Assembly: GCF_025200715.1 (NCBI RefSeq)
Contig: NZ_CP104143.1
Location: 496,001 to 560,000 of the forward strand
Length of the DNA: 64,000 nt
Direction of reading: 5' to 3'
Source: Rhizobium sullae
GTDB taxonomy: Bacteria; Pseudomonadota; Alphaproteobacteria; Rhizobiales; Rhizobiaceae
How positions within the stretch are numbered: position 1 is the stretch's first letter; the number at the start of each line of letters is the position of its first letter. Positions 46,618-55,663 of this stretch are shown one piece after another. The notes under the pieces are model-generated. The model did not search any database. It had not been told where the DNA came from and saw only the letters and a list, made by a program, of their open reading frames with translations. The translations under genes were made by a program, and so were the position numbers.

Positions 46618-47574
46618 ATGAGGGTCATAAACAATCACGAGGTACTTGTGAACGACGGCGAACATCTCCTGTCGGAAGCCAGTGCGCGCGATTATTTCGA
46701 GCTTCTGAAGCCGCGCGTGATGTCACTCGTGGTCTTCACGGCTTTTGCCGGCCTGGTGCTGGCACCTGGCCACATCAATCCCGTCCTCGGCCTGATTTCG
46801 ATCCTCTGCATAGCGATCGGCGCAGGCGCCTCGGGTGCGCTCAACATGTGGTATGATGCCGATATCGACGCCATCATGACCCGCACCGCCCGCCGGCCAA
46901 TTCCGGCAGGACGCATCACGCCGAAGGAAGCACTGGCCTTCGGCCTGATCCTCTCCTGTTTTTCGGTGGTCATCCTCGGCCTTGCCGTCAACTGGCTCTC
47001 GGCCTCGATCCTCGCCTTCACGATCTTCTTCTACGTCGTCATCTACACGATGTGGCTGAAGCGCTTGACGCCGCAGAACATCGTCATCGGCGGTGCCGCC
47101 GGCGCCTTCCCGCCGATGATCGGCTGGGCCTGCGTGACGAATTCGGTGACGATCGAAAGCACCGTCCTGTTTCTCATCATCTTCCTCTGGACGCCGGCGC
47201 ATTTCTGGGCGCTTGCCCTGTTCAAGATGCGCGATTATGAGGCCGTCGGTGTGCCGATGCTGCCGAACGTCTCCGGCGAGCGCGTTACCAAGCACCAGAT
47301 CGTCGCCTATGCCGTATTGACGGCCATGTGCGGCGTGGTTCCGTCCTTCCTCGGCTTTGCGAGCGTCGGATACGGCCTCGTCGCAGCGGCGCTCGGCGCG
47401 GTCTTCATATACTGTTCCATCGCCGTCTGGCGTATGCCGGATGGCGATCTCAAGATGATCCCGGCGAAGAAGCTCTTTGCTTTCTCGATCTTTTATCTCT
47501 TCGCCATCTTTTCTGCCCTGTTGATAGACCGGCTCGCTTCCATGCTGGTCTCCCGTGCAGGAGGTTTGTTCTGA
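46618..47574 (+). CDS. ctaB: Protohaem IX farnesyltransferase (haem O synthase)
   Basis: 318-residue integral membrane prenyltransferase converting haem B to haem O, precursor of the haem A used by CtaD. The UbiA-family aspartate motif is [22 protein letters not shown] at 46618 follows AGGACGGAAGA; an in-frame ATG at 46603 would add five residues. The stop overlaps the next start (TGATG). Confidence 0.94.
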   Translation: MRVINNHEVLVNDGEHLLSEASARDYFELLKPRVMSLVVFTAFAGLVLAPGHINPVLGLISILCIAIGAGASGALNMWYDADIDAIMTRTARRPIPAGRITPKEALAFGLILSCFSVVILGLAVNWLSASILAFTIFFYVVIYTMWLKRLTPQNIVIGGAAGAFPPMIGWACVTNSVTIESTVLFLIIFLWTPAHFWALALFKMRDYEAVGVPMLPNVSGERVTKHQIVAYAVLTAMCGVVPSFLGFASVGYGLVAAALGAVFIYCSIAVWRMPDGDLKMIPAKKLFAFSIFYLFAIFSALLIDRLASMLVSRAGGLF

Positions 47575-47711
47575 TGGAAACCGTCAAGCTCACGGACGCG
47601 CAGCGCAAGTCGCGCCGCAACCGGAACGTCGCCCTCGGCCTCGCGCTTGCGGGCCTCTGCGTGCTCTTTTACGCCATCACCATCGTGAAGTTCACCGGGC
47701 ACGGAGGTTGA
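47574..47711 (+). CDS. coxF: CoxF-type small membrane protein
   Basis: 45-residue protein with a basic N-terminus (RKSRRNRN) and one membrane helix ([20 protein letters not shown]). Its ATG overlaps the ctaB stop (TGATG) and GGAGG stands upstream. Small proteins of this size and position, between ctaB and ctaG, occur in rhizobial and bradyrhizobial oxidase clusters and are named CoxF. The role is not established; an assembly function is inferred from position. Confidence 0.8.
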   Translation: METVKLTDAQRKSRRNRNVALGLALAGLCVLFYAITIVKFTGHGG

Positions 47712-47715
47712 ACCG

Positions 47716-48324
47716 ATGAGCGACACCGCAAACGCACCGAAGAAGCGGGGCCGCAACAACGGCGCCGTCGTGTTCATGTGCCTGAGCTTCGTTGTCGGCA
47801 TGACGGCGATGAGCTATGCCGCGGTTCCGCTCTACCGCATCTTCTGCCAGATGACCGGCTATAACGGCACGACGCAGCGCGTCGAGCAGGCGTCAAGCGT
47901 CATCCTCGACCGGAAAATGCGCGTCACCTTCGACGCTAATGTGGCGTCGGGCCTGTACTGGGACTTCAAGCCGGTGCAGCGCGAGGTCAATCCGCGCATC
48001 GGCGAGACCATTCAGGTCAATTTCGTCGCGGAAAACAAGTCGAACGAGACGCAACGCGGACAGGCGGTCTTCAACGTGACGCCGGGCGAGGCGGGCGCCT
48101 ATTTCAACAAGATCCAGTGCTTCTGCTTCAACGAAACGGACCTGAAGCCGGGCGAGAAGCTTGAAATGCCAGTGGTGTTCTATATCGATCCGGATATTAC
48201 AAAGGCCGTCGAGTCGAAAGACATCCACACGATTACGCTGTCATATACGTTCTACCCGAAAGAGGGACCGAAGCCCGTGGCTTTGAACGAGGGTGGGGCG
48301 CAGAAGGTTGAAAAGAAACTTTGA
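47716..48324 (+). CDS. ctaG: Cytochrome c oxidase assembly protein CtaG (Cox11)
   Basis: 202-residue copper chaperone inserting CuB into subunit I. One N-terminal membrane anchor ([20 protein letters not shown]) leads to [14 protein letters not shown]. The periplasmic domain ends in the conserved KIQCFCFNE copper-binding motif (CFC). It is 4 nt behind coxF. Confidence 0.95.
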   Translation: MSDTANAPKKRGRNNGAVVFMCLSFVVGMTAMSYAAVPLYRIFCQMTGYNGTTQRVEQASSVILDRKMRVTFDANVASGLYWDFKPVQREVNPRIGETIQVNFVAENKSNETQRGQAVFNVTPGEAGAYFNKIQCFCFNETDLKPGEKLEMPVVFYIDPDITKAVESKDIHTITLSYTFYPKEGPKPVALNEGGAQKVEKKL

Positions 48325-48384
48325 TTGAGGATCGTTTCCGGCTATGCCGGAGGCGAAGCGAAGGAAGACATCCGGGGATCTGAC

Positions 48385-49260
48385 ATGGCCGATGCGCATC
48401 AGAAAAATCACGACTACCACATCATCGACCCAAGCCCTTGGCCGATTCTGGCGTCGCTTGGCGCCTTTATCGTCACTTTCGGCGGCGTCGGCTATATGCG
48501 CTACCTGAATGGCGGTTCGCTGCATCTCTTCGGCATCGAATGGGCCCAGCCCTGGCTGTTCTACATCGGCCTCGCGCTGATCCTCTACGTCATGTACGGC
48601 TGGTGGTCCGATACGGTGAAGGAGGCCCATGAGGGCGCCCATACCCGCGTCGTCTCGCTGCACCTGCGCTACGGCATGATCATGTTCATCGCTTCGGAAG
48701 TGATGTTCTTCCTTGCCTGGTTCTGGGCCTATTTCGACGCGAGCCTCTTTGCGAACGAAGCGATCCAGGCGTCGCGCCTTGCATACACAGGTGGCCAGTG
48801 GCCGCCGAAAGGCGTCGAGGTTCTCGATCCTTGGCACCTGCCGATCTACAACACCGTAATCCTGCTTTTGTCCGGCACGACGGTCACCTGGGCGCACCAT
48901 GCGCTCTTGCATAACGACCGCAAGGGGCTGGTGCAGGGTCTGACGCTCACCGTCCTTCTCGGCATCCTGTTCTCCAGCGTCCAGGGCTACGAATATGCTC
49001 ACGCTCCGTTCGACTTCAAGAACTCGATCTACGGCGCGACCTTCTTCATGGCGACCGGCTTCCACGGTTTCCATGTGCTGATCGGTACGATTTTCCTGAC
49101 AGTCTGCCTCATCCGCGCGATCCGCGGCGACTTTACGCCGAAGCAGCACTTCGGCTTCGAAGCGGCCGCCTGGTACTGGCACTTCGTTGACGTCGTCTGG
49201 CTGTTTCTGTTCTTCTCCATCTATGTCTGGGGCGGCTGGGGCGCACCTGTCGCCGGCTGA
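48385..49260 (+). CDS. ctaE: Cytochrome c oxidase subunit III
   Basis: 291-residue structural subunit with seven membrane helices. Typical segments are HDYHIIDPSPWPI at the N-terminus, FIASEVMFFLAWFWAYFDAS and the C-terminal WYWHFVDVVWLFLFFSIYVWG. ATG at 48385 follows GGGGATCTGAC. It is the last gene of the oxidase operon before a strong terminator. Confidence 0.96.
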   Translation: MADAHQKNHDYHIIDPSPWPILASLGAFIVTFGGVGYMRYLNGGSLHLFGIEWAQPWLFYIGLALILYVMYGWWSDTVKEAHEGAHTRVVSLHLRYGMIMFIASEVMFFLAWFWAYFDASLFANEAIQASRLAYTGGQWPPKGVEVLDPWHLPIYNTVILLLSGTTVTWAHHALLHNDRKGLVQGLTLTVLLGILFSSVQGYEYAHAPFDFKNSIYGATFFMATGFHGFHVLIGTIFLTVCLIRAIRGDFTPKQHFGFEAAAWYWHFVDVVWLFLFFSIYVWGGWGAPVAG

Positions 49261-49277
49261 CAAACGCAAAGAAAATC

Positions 49278-49312
49278 AAAAAAGGCGGGCGCCAACCGAT
49301 GCCCGCCTTTTT
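49278..49312 (+). terminator. Strong bidirectional terminator after ctaE
   Basis: AAAAAAGGCGGGC, a 10-base loop, then GCCCGCCTTTTT. The A and T tracts on both sides allow termination in both directions. It separates the oxidase operon from the convergent phosphotransferase-family gene. Confidence 0.9.
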
Positions 49313-49319
49313 CTATGGA

Positions 49320-49961
49320 CTACCTTGCAGCAGCGATCCGCTCGAAGGCCGATGGCTCCGGAATGCCGAGATCGAGTTGCTGCCGGATCGCCTCGGCACA
49401 TTCGTATGGCGTCAGCACCGACGTATCGACCTCGAGGTCGTAGATGCCCGGCCGGTGCACTTCTTCCTGCCAGCGCCGCACGGCATCCGGAACCGGAACC
49501 TCGTCGCTACCTCTTGCGTAAAGATGCTCGCGTCCCGGCTCATCGATGTCGCGGCGCTTCATGATGACGTCGAGCGGGCAGAGCACGCCGATGAAGAGAA
49601 CCGAGAAGCCTTCAAGCCGCCGGGCGCAATCCGTAAGAATTCCGAGCGGCCGCGAATAGGCGTCGTGATGGCCGAGATCGGCGACGACATTGAGCCCAAG
49701 CCCGGCATGGATGGCTATGGATTCGTAGAGCGCCGCGTATAAGAACGGCACCAATTCTTCAAGGTCGGGTCGCTCGCCGCCGGGGCGAAGTCCGATGCCC
49801 GGCAGGTAGCGTGCCGGCGTCGCGGCATTGTAAACATCGACGCCGAGGTTCATCCACGGTCCTTCGAACTGTTGCTGAATGGTTCTCGCGATCGTCGTCT
49901 TGCCGCTGCGCGGCGCGCCGTTCAGGATCACGATCTGGCCGGCAGGGCTATCATTGCTCAT
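49320..49961 (-). CDS. Chloramphenicol phosphotransferase (CPT) family protein
   Basis: 213-residue P-loop protein. Walker A is ILNGAPRSGKTTIAR; then FEGPWMNLGVD, FSVLFIGVLCPLDV and a C-terminal HRPGIYDLEVDTS line up with the CPT kinase family from Streptomyces. The true substrate may not be chloramphenicol. The start is placed at 49961 (MSNDSPAGQ). It lies opposite in direction between ctaE and the DUF983/SURF1 genes, which are normally adjacent to the oxidase genes, so it looks inserted. Confidence 0.72.
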   Translation of the reverse strand: MSNDSPAGQIVILNGAPRSGKTTIARTIQQQFEGPWMNLGVDVYNAATPARYLPGIGLRPGGERPDLEELVPFLYAALYESIAIHAGLGLNVVADLGHHDAYSRPLGILTDCARRLEGFSVLFIGVLCPLDVIMKRRDIDEPGREHLYARGSDEVPVPDAVRRWQEEVHRPGIYDLEVDTSVLTPYECAEAIRQQLDLGIPEPSAFERIAAAR

Positions 49962-50087
49962 CCGTTTTCTTCTTCTGTTGGCGCGAATCACTGAGGCGAA
50001 ATCGCGCAGCTATTTCCATTCGTCCTGCGGATACTTTATGGGAGAGTTAAGGCACGACCGGAAATGACCCCGGCCGAAAGGAAGACG

Positions 50088-50471
50088 ATGAGCGAAGACA
50101 GTGCACATTTCCCCCCAGTGGATCCCGTAAAGACCGGCGTGCGGGGCTGCTGCCCGCGCTGCGGACAGGGAAAATTGTTTGACGGCCTGCTCTCGCTGAA
50201 ACCGCGCTGTGCTGCCTGCGGCCTCGATTATTCCTTTGCCGATTCGGGCGATGGCCCTGCCGTCTTCGTCATTCTCATCGTCGGCGTCATCGTCATCGGC
50301 TCTGTGCTCTGGCTGGAGGTGAACTATTCGCCGCCAATCTGGCTGCACATTCTGCTGTTCGCTCCGCTGACGATCATGCTTTCGCTGGTGGCGCTTCGTT
50401 GGTGCAAGGGAATCCTGATCGCCATGCAGTTCCGCCATAATGCCCGCGAAGGACGCATCTCCAGTGACTGA
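50088..50471 (+). CDS. DUF983 family protein
   Basis: 127-residue protein with a CPRCGQGKLFDG zinc-ribbon-like motif and a second CAACG, followed by two membrane helices (VFVILIVGVIVIGSVLWL and LLFAPLTIMLSLVALRW). It commonly sits beside SURF1 in oxidase clusters. AAAGGAAG lies 5 nt before the ATG at 50088; an upstream in-frame ATG is at 50064. The stop overlaps the SURF1 start. Confidence 0.88.
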   Translation: MSEDSAHFPPVDPVKTGVRGCCPRCGQGKLFDGLLSLKPRCAACGLDYSFADSGDGPAVFVILIVGVIVIGSVLWLEVNYSPPIWLHILLFAPLTIMLSLVALRWCKGILIAMQFRHNAREGRISSD

Positions 50472-51216
50472 CATTGAGATCGTCGCCGCACGCCGCAGCC
50501 TGCCGGTCTTCACCGGCATTGCCGTGCTGATCGCGCTCGCCATCCTCATTTCGCTCGGTACCTGGCAGGTGGAACGCCTGTATTGGAAGGAGAGCCTGAT
50601 CGCCGACATCGCGGAACGCCGCGCATCGGCTCCGGTACCGCTCGCCGATATCGAGCGGATGCTCGCCTCGGGCGCGGATATCGAATATCGCCCCGTAACG
50701 GCAACCGGCCGCTATGTGAACGACAAGGAGCGTCATTTCTTCGCCACCTGGCGCGGCCGGACCGGCTATTACGTCTACACGCCGCTTGAGGTTGCCGGCG
50801 GACGTTATCTCTTCGTCAACCGCGGCTTCGTTCCTTTTGAAAACAAGGAGCCAGAAAAACGCATGCAGGGCCAACTGACCGGCGAGCAGACCGTCGCCGG
50901 CCTGGCGCGCAACAAGCTGCCCGGAAAGCCTTCCTGGGTGGTGCCGGAAAACGATGTGGCCAAGAACATCTTCTATTGGAAGGACCTCGACGTCATGGCG
51001 ACAAGCACCGGCCTCGACAAGGCGAACGTCGTGCCGTTCTTCGTCGATGCCGATTCGACGCCCAACCCGAAGGGCCTGCCGATCGGCGGCGTCACCGAAG
51101 TCGACCTGCCGAACAACCACCTGCAATACGCCTTTACCTGGTATGGCTTGGCGGCGGTGCTGGTCGTGATCGTTGTGATCTCGTGGTTCCGCGGGCGCGG
51201 CAGGACTTCGCAATAG
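50464..51216 (+). CDS. SURF1 family cytochrome oxidase assembly protein
   Basis: 250-residue inner-membrane protein with an N-terminal helix (GIAVLIALAILISLGTWQVER), a periplasmic domain (PVTATGRYVNDKER, RYLFVNRGFVPFENK) and a C-terminal helix (YAFTWYGLAAVLVVIVVISW). SURF1 helps insert haem a3. The GTG at 50464 overlaps the DUF983 stop by 8 nt; ATG at 50440 is the alternative. Confidence 0.9.
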   Translation: MTDIEIVAARRSLPVFTGIAVLIALAILISLGTWQVERLYWKESLIADIAERRASAPVPLADIERMLASGADIEYRPVTATGRYVNDKERHFFATWRGRTGYYVYTPLEVAGGRYLFVNRGFVPFENKEPEKRMQGQLTGEQTVAGLARNKLPGKPSWVVPENDVAKNIFYWKDLDVMATSTGLDKANVVPFFVDADSTPNPKGLPIGGVTEVDLPNNHLQYAFTWYGLAAVLVVIVVISWFRGRGRTSQ

Positions 51217-51310
51217 TATCGCTTCAATTCTTTTCTATATTGGGCTAGAGGTCGCTCAAGTCGTAAACGTGGGACTGTCTCTTCCGTGGTGCTGCACGAA
51301 GCTCAATTTT

Positions 51311-51428
51311 CCCTCATTCCTGTGCTTGTCACAGGAATCCGGCCACGGCGCGTCTGCACCGTGAATGAGTCTTTCGCGCCCAAGGACTTGGGCGCACTGG
51401 ATTCCTGTGACAAGCACAGGAATGAGGG
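51311..51428. repeat. RIME-like palindromic repeat with 30-bp perfect arms
   Basis: The arm at 51311-51340 (starting CCCTCATTCCTGTGC) is repeated as an exact reverse complement at 51399-51428. Each arm also folds on itself (TTCCTGTG-CTTGT-CACAGGAA). An 8-bp hairpin (GCGCCCAA-GGAC-TTGGGCGC) lies in the centre. This resembles rhizobial intergenic mosaic elements. It ends 18 bases before the ispH start codon, so it is probably part of the ispH leader. Confidence 0.75.
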
Positions 51429-51446
51429 CAGCCTTAAAGGAACGAC

Positions 51447-52451
51447 ATGAACATCGCAGCGAAACCTCCTTTGACGATCAGGCTTTGCGGTCCGCGCGGC
51501 TTCTGCGCCGGCGTCGACCGCGCCATCCAGATCGTCGTGCTGGCGCTGAAATCCTACGGCGCGCCGGTCTATGTCCGCCACGAGATCGTGCACAACCGCT
51601 ACGTCGTCGAGGGACTGGAAGCGAAGGGTGCGGTCTTCGTCGAGGAACTCGACGAGATCCCGAAAGAGCACCGCGCCCAGCCGGTCGTCTTTTCTGCGCA
51701 CGGCGTTCCGAAGTCCGTTCCGGAAGACGCGAACGCGCGGAATCTTTTCTATCTTGATGCCACCTGTCCGCTGGTTTCCAAGGTCCACAAGCAGGCGATG
51801 CGGCATAACCGTCTCGGACGCCATGTCGTGTTGATCGGCCATGCCGGTCATCCGGAAGTCATCGGCACGATGGGTCAGCTTCCCGAAGGTTCCGTCTCGC
51901 TGATCGAAACCGTCGAAGATGCCGATGCGTATCAGCCCGCCGATCCCGACAATCTGGGCTACGTCACCCAGACGACGCTGTCGGTCGATGACACGGCCGG
52001 CGTGATTGCGCGACTGGAGCAGCGTTTCCCGAACCTGACCGCACCGGCGGCCGATTCGATCTGCTATGCCACGACCAATCGTCAGGAAGTCGTCAAGCAG
52101 GCCGCACCCGGCTGCGACCTCTTCATCATCGTCGGCGCGCCAAATTCGTCCAACTCCAAGCGCCTCGTCGAAGTCGCGCTGAGGTCGGGGGCAAAGAAAT
52201 CGATCCTCGTGCAGCGCGCTGCTGAACTCAATTGGAACGAGATCGGCCCGATTTCGACGCTCGGCCTTTCTGCCGGCGCTTCGGCACCGGAAGTGATCGT
52301 CAACGAGATCATCGAGGCCTTCCGGTCGCGCTTTAGTGCCAAGGTCGAGCTTGCGGAGACCGTGCAGGAAAACGAGCATTTCCTCGTGAACCGGGAACTG
52401 CGTAATATCGAGCTGACGACGGCCGACATGGCCTTTGTGAACGGGGATTAG
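51447..52451 (+). CDS. ispH: 4-hydroxy-3-methylbut-2-enyl diphosphate reductase
   Basis: 334-residue iron-sulphur enzyme making IPP and DMAPP, the final step of the non-mevalonate pathway begun by Dxs. The three cluster-binding cysteines are C20 (GFCAGV), C107 (DATCPLV) and C206 (DSICYATTN). The E and TTN proton-relay residues are in place. AAAGGAACGAC precedes the ATG, between the palindromic repeat and the gene. Confidence 0.96.
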   Translation: MNIAAKPPLTIRLCGPRGFCAGVDRAIQIVVLALKSYGAPVYVRHEIVHNRYVVEGLEAKGAVFVEELDEIPKEHRAQPVVFSAHGVPKSVPEDANARNLFYLDATCPLVSKVHKQAMRHNRLGRHVVLIGHAGHPEVIGTMGQLPEGSVSLIETVEDADAYQPADPDNLGYVTQTTLSVDDTAGVIARLEQRFPNLTAPAADSICYATTNRQEVVKQAAPGCDLFIIVGAPNSSNSKRLVEVALRSGAKKSILVQRAAELNWNEIGPISTLGLSAGASAPEVIVNEIIEAFRSRFSAKVELAETVQENEHFLVNRELRNIELTTADMAFVNGD

Positions 52452-52514
52452 AGGGGGTGTCGCATACTCCGAGCCCAAACCGCCGTAGAACAAAATTTAA
52501 TGTGAGAGTCCGCC

Positions 52515-53480
52515 TTGGCCGTCTATACCGATATTTCAGAAGATGATTTGAAGTGGTTTTTGACGGAGTATGACGCCGGCACTCTGCTTTCCTACAAGGG
52601 GATCGCGGAAGGCGTCGAGAACTCCAACTTCCTGCTGCACACTACCAAAAAGCCGCTGATCCTGACGCTTTATGAAAAGCGTGTCGAAAAATCCGACCTA
52701 CCGTTCTTCCTCGGCCTGATGCAGCATCTTGCCGCCCGCGGCGTATCGTGCCCGCTGCCGCTGCCGCGCAGGGACGGCACGCTGCTCGGCACGCTTTCGG
52801 ATCGTCCCGCGGCGCTGATATCCTTCCTCGAAGGCATGTGGCTGAGAAAGCCCGAAGCAAAACATTGCCGCGAAGTCGGCAAGGCCCTGGCACAGATGCA
52901 TCTTGCCGGCGAAAGTTTCGAGCTGAAGCGGCCGAACGCGCTGTCTCTGGAGGGTTGGAAGCTGCTCTGGGACAAATCTGAGGCGCGCGCCGACGAGGTC
53001 GAAAAGGGCTTGTCCGCCGAAATTCGCGGGGAGATCGATTTCCTGTCGGCCCGCTGGCCGAAGGATCTTCCGGCGGGCATCATTCACGCCGATCTCTTTC
53101 CTGACAACGTCTTCTTCCTTGGCGACGAACTATCCGGCCTGATCGATTTCTATTTCGCCTGCAACGATCTGCTCGCTTACGACGTCTCGATCATCGTGAA
53201 CGCCTGGTGCTTTGAAAAGGACGGCGCCTATAACATCAGCAAGGGCACTGCCATGCTGGAAGGTTATCAGAGCATCCGCCCTCTCAGCGCTGCAGAGCTC
53301 GCGGCACTTCCCGTGCTCGCCCGCGGCTCCGCGCTTCGCTTCTTCCTGACCCGCCTTTATGACTGGCTGACGACGCCGGAGGGCGCGATGGTCACCAAGA
53401 AGGATCCGCTCGAATATCTGCGCAAGCTGCGCTTCCACCGGCAAGTCGCATCGGCGGCCGAATACGGGCTTTCGGCATGA
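52515..53480 (+). CDS. thrB: Homoserine kinase, ThrB (APH-fold) type
   Basis: 321-residue kinase of the aminoglycoside-phosphotransferase fold that phosphorylates homoserine in threonine synthesis; this type replaces GHMP-family ThrB in alphaproteobacteria. The catalytic loop is [14 protein letters not shown] and the metal-binding motif is [10 protein letters not shown]. The TTG start at 52515 gives the usual [12 protein letters not shown] opening; GAGAG precedes it. The stop overlaps rnhA (ATGA). Confidence 0.92.
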   Translation: MAVYTDISEDDLKWFLTEYDAGTLLSYKGIAEGVENSNFLLHTTKKPLILTLYEKRVEKSDLPFFLGLMQHLAARGVSCPLPLPRRDGTLLGTLSDRPAALISFLEGMWLRKPEAKHCREVGKALAQMHLAGESFELKRPNALSLEGWKLLWDKSEARADEVEKGLSAEIRGEIDFLSARWPKDLPAGIIHADLFPDNVFFLGDELSGLIDFYFACNDLLAYDVSIIVNAWCFEKDGAYNISKGTAMLEGYQSIRPLSAAELAALPVLARGSALRFFLTRLYDWLTTPEGAMVTKKDPLEYLRKLRFHRQVASAAEYGLSA

Positions 53481-53917
53481 AGCACGTCGATATTTTTACC
53501 GACGGCGCTTGCTCGGGCAATCCCGGTCCCGGCGGATGGGGCGCGATCCTGCGTTACGGCGACATCGAAAAGGAACTTTCCGGCGGCGAGGCGGAAACGA
53601 CCAACAACCGCATGGAGCTGATGGCCGCGATCTCGGCGCTTTCGGCGCTGAAGACGCCCTGCGAGGTCGATCTCTATACAGACAGCGCCTACGTCAAGGA
53701 CGGTATTTCCAAGTGGATTTTCGGCTGGAAGAAAAATGGCTGGAAGACCGCGGACAAGAAGCCGGTGAAGAATGCCGAGCTGTGGCAGGCGCTGGAGGAA
53801 GCGCGCAACAAGCACAAGGTGACGCTCCACTGGGTCAAGGGCCATGCCGGCCATCTGGAAAACGAGCGTGCCGACGAACTGGCGCGCATGGCCATGGCGC
53901 CCTTCAAGAAACGGTAG
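53477..53917 (+). CDS. rnhA: Ribonuclease HI
   Basis: 146-residue endonuclease degrading RNA in RNA-DNA hybrids. The four catalytic acids are visible: D in [20 protein letters not shown] in [10 protein letters not shown] in [10 protein letters not shown] and D in ERADELAR. The conserved HWVKGHAGH is present. It is coupled to thrB by a four-base overlap. Confidence 0.96.
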   Translation: MKHVDIFTDGACSGNPGPGGWGAILRYGDIEKELSGGEAETTNNRMELMAAISALSALKTPCEVDLYTDSAYVKDGISKWIFGWKKNGWKTADKKPVKNAELWQALEEARNKHKVTLHWVKGHAGHLENERADELARMAMAPFKKR

Positions 53918-53939
53918 GGCGAAATCCGGGGAGGCGACA

Positions 53940-54743
53940 TTGCGCATCATTTCGCTGAATGCTTGGGGCGGCAAGCTGCATCAGCCGCTGATCGACTATC
54001 TCGGAACCATCGAGGCGGACGTGCTCTGCCTGCAGGAGGTCACCCGCTCAGTCACTGTCAAGAGCGACTGGCTGGAATATCGCGACGGCAGCCACATCCT
54101 GCCCCAGCGCGCCAACCTCCTCGAGGAGATCAAGGCGGTTCTTCCGGAGCATGACGTCTTCTTCGCGCCGACGGCGAAAGGCGAGCTCTTCGATGGCGGG
54201 AGCAGCGTGCCTTCGGAGTTTGGGCTGGCGACGTTCGTGCGCAGGTCGGTTGCGGTTATCGGCCATGCCATGGATTTCGTGCATGGCGATTTCTTTGCAG
54301 ACAGCTATGGTCCGCATCCGCGCGCCCGCAACGCTCATGCCATCCGCCTGTTCGACTATAAGGCCAGCCATCCGGTGACAATCGCCCAACTGCATGGCCT
54401 GCGTGACCTGGCCGGCAAGGGCGATACGCCCGCGCGCCGGGGACAGGCCGATGCACTCGTCAGTTTGATCCGGCAGATCTGGCGTAAGGGCGAGCGCCTC
54501 GTCGTCTGCGGCGACTTCAACGTGCTACCCGGAAGCGTCATGTTCGATGCGCTCGGCGGGCTCGGCCTCACCGATCTCGTCACCTCCCGCGGCTTCACGG
54601 ATACGAGGACATCGCACTACGCGAAAGACGGGCGCTTTGCGGACTACATGCTGGTGACGCCTGACGTTGCGGTTGCGAGATTCGATGTGGTCGCGGAACC
54701 GGAAGTGTCGGATCATCGGCCCCTCCTGCTGGAGATCGGCTAG
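53940..54743 (+). CDS. Endonuclease/exonuclease/phosphatase family protein
   Basis: 267-residue cytoplasmic EEP-fold hydrolase. The metal-binding E is in DVLCLQEVTRS, the active-site segment is VVCGDFNVLPGS, and the terminal D-H is in EVSDHRPLL. Substrate may be nucleic acid, inositol phosphate or lipid. TTG at 53940 follows GGGGAGGCGACA; no other start fits the fold. It follows rnhA by 22 nt and probably shares its transcript. Confidence 0.85.
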   Translation: MRIISLNAWGGKLHQPLIDYLGTIEADVLCLQEVTRSVTVKSDWLEYRDGSHILPQRANLLEEIKAVLPEHDVFFAPTAKGELFDGGSSVPSEFGLATFVRRSVAVIGHAMDFVHGDFFADSYGPHPRARNAHAIRLFDYKASHPVTIAQLHGLRDLAGKGDTPARRGQADALVSLIRQIWRKGERLVVCGDFNVLPGSVMFDALGGLGLTDLVTSRGFTDTRTSHYAKDGRFADYMLVTPDVAVARFDVVAEPEVSDHRPLLLEIG

Positions 54744-54907
54744 CCGCCTATCTTTTCACGCCTTGCCGTTGATAGCGGCGCTCCCAAATTATTCAGGGCA
54801 CAAAACTGCTTAAATAGTCATCACTGCTGCCACTTTCTTCTGCGGCGGGCAGGCAAACCCTTGTAGATGAAGCATTTCTGAAATTGGCATATCGCTTGCT
54901 TACCCGT

Positions 54908-54919
54908 CTTGTATGCAAG
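54908..54919 (+). promoter_or_regulatory. GntR-type operator spanning a start codon
   Basis: CTTGTATGCAAG differs in one base from the perfect palindrome CTTGTATACAAG typical of GntR/FCD regulators. It includes the start codon of the GntR gene, so binding could block both initiation of transcription and the gene's own expression. Confidence 0.45.
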
Positions 54920-55659
54920 ATAGCCATACAGCTGAGACCGCGCAGAACACCATCGAAGAGGCCATCATTTCGGGCATTCTTTCCGCCCGGATCAGACCCG
55001 GTACGCGGCTGAGCGAGAACCAGCTTGCAGCCGTGTTCGGCGTTTCGCGAACCCGCGTGCGCGAGGCGATGATGCGGCTGGAAACGCGCGGCATCGTCAC
55101 TGTAAGCCCGCGCCGGGGCTGGTTCGTCGTCGAGCCGTCCGCCGAGGAGGCGATGACCGTCTACCAGGCGAGGCGCGTCATCGAATCCGGCCTGCTGCGC
55201 GGCATGCGGGCGCTGACGGACGAGGGCCGCAAGGTTCTCACCGCGCACCTCGACGAGGAAAAGGCTGCGATGGCCGTTGGGGATCGCCAGCGTCTCACCT
55301 GCCTCATGGGCGATTTCCATATCTGCATTGCCGAACTCGGCGGCAACCCGATCCTTGTCGACATCCTGCGCGATCTCACTGCCCGCACGATCCTCATTTC
55401 GATGCTCTATCAGTCGGAATTTCATGCAGTGCAATCCCATGAGGGGCACTGCCGCATCTTCGAGGCCATGGCAGCCGGCGATTTCGTCAGGGCCGCCGAG
55501 CTCTCCGTCGAACATCTGGACGAGGTGGAAACGGGCCTGGACCTCACGACGCGTCCGGACCCTCTCTCGGAACTGCGCAGTTCCCTGTCCCTTCCTCCCA
55601 GGACCGTGCCTTCCCAATCATCCGGCATACGAAAAACCGCAACTTCAAAGGAGAAATGA
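54913..55659 (+). CDS. GntR family transcriptional regulator (FCD subfamily)
   Basis: 248-residue repressor. The N-terminal winged HTH is IRPGTRLSENQLAAVFGVS with TRVREAMMRLETRGIV. The all-helical FCD ligand-binding domain has metal-ligand-like residues in DFHICIAELGGNP and EGHCRIFEAMAAGD. The C-terminal tail is Ser/Pro-rich. There is no ribosome-binding site before the ATG, and an operator-like palindrome covers it. It stands directly before a four-gene amino-acid ABC operon, 4 nt from the first gene, and probably controls it. Confidence 0.88.
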   Translation: MQDSHTAETAQNTIEEAIISGILSARIRPGTRLSENQLAAVFGVSRTRVREAMMRLETRGIVTVSPRRGWFVVEPSAEEAMTVYQARRVIESGLLRGMRALTDEGRKVLTAHLDEEKAAMAVGDRQRLTCLMGDFHICIAELGGNPILVDILRDLTARTILISMLYQSEFHAVQSHEGHCRIFEAMAAGDFVRAAELSVEHLDEVETGLDLTTRPDPLSELRSSLSLPPRTVPSQSSGIRKTATSKEK

Positions 55660-55663
55660 ACAC

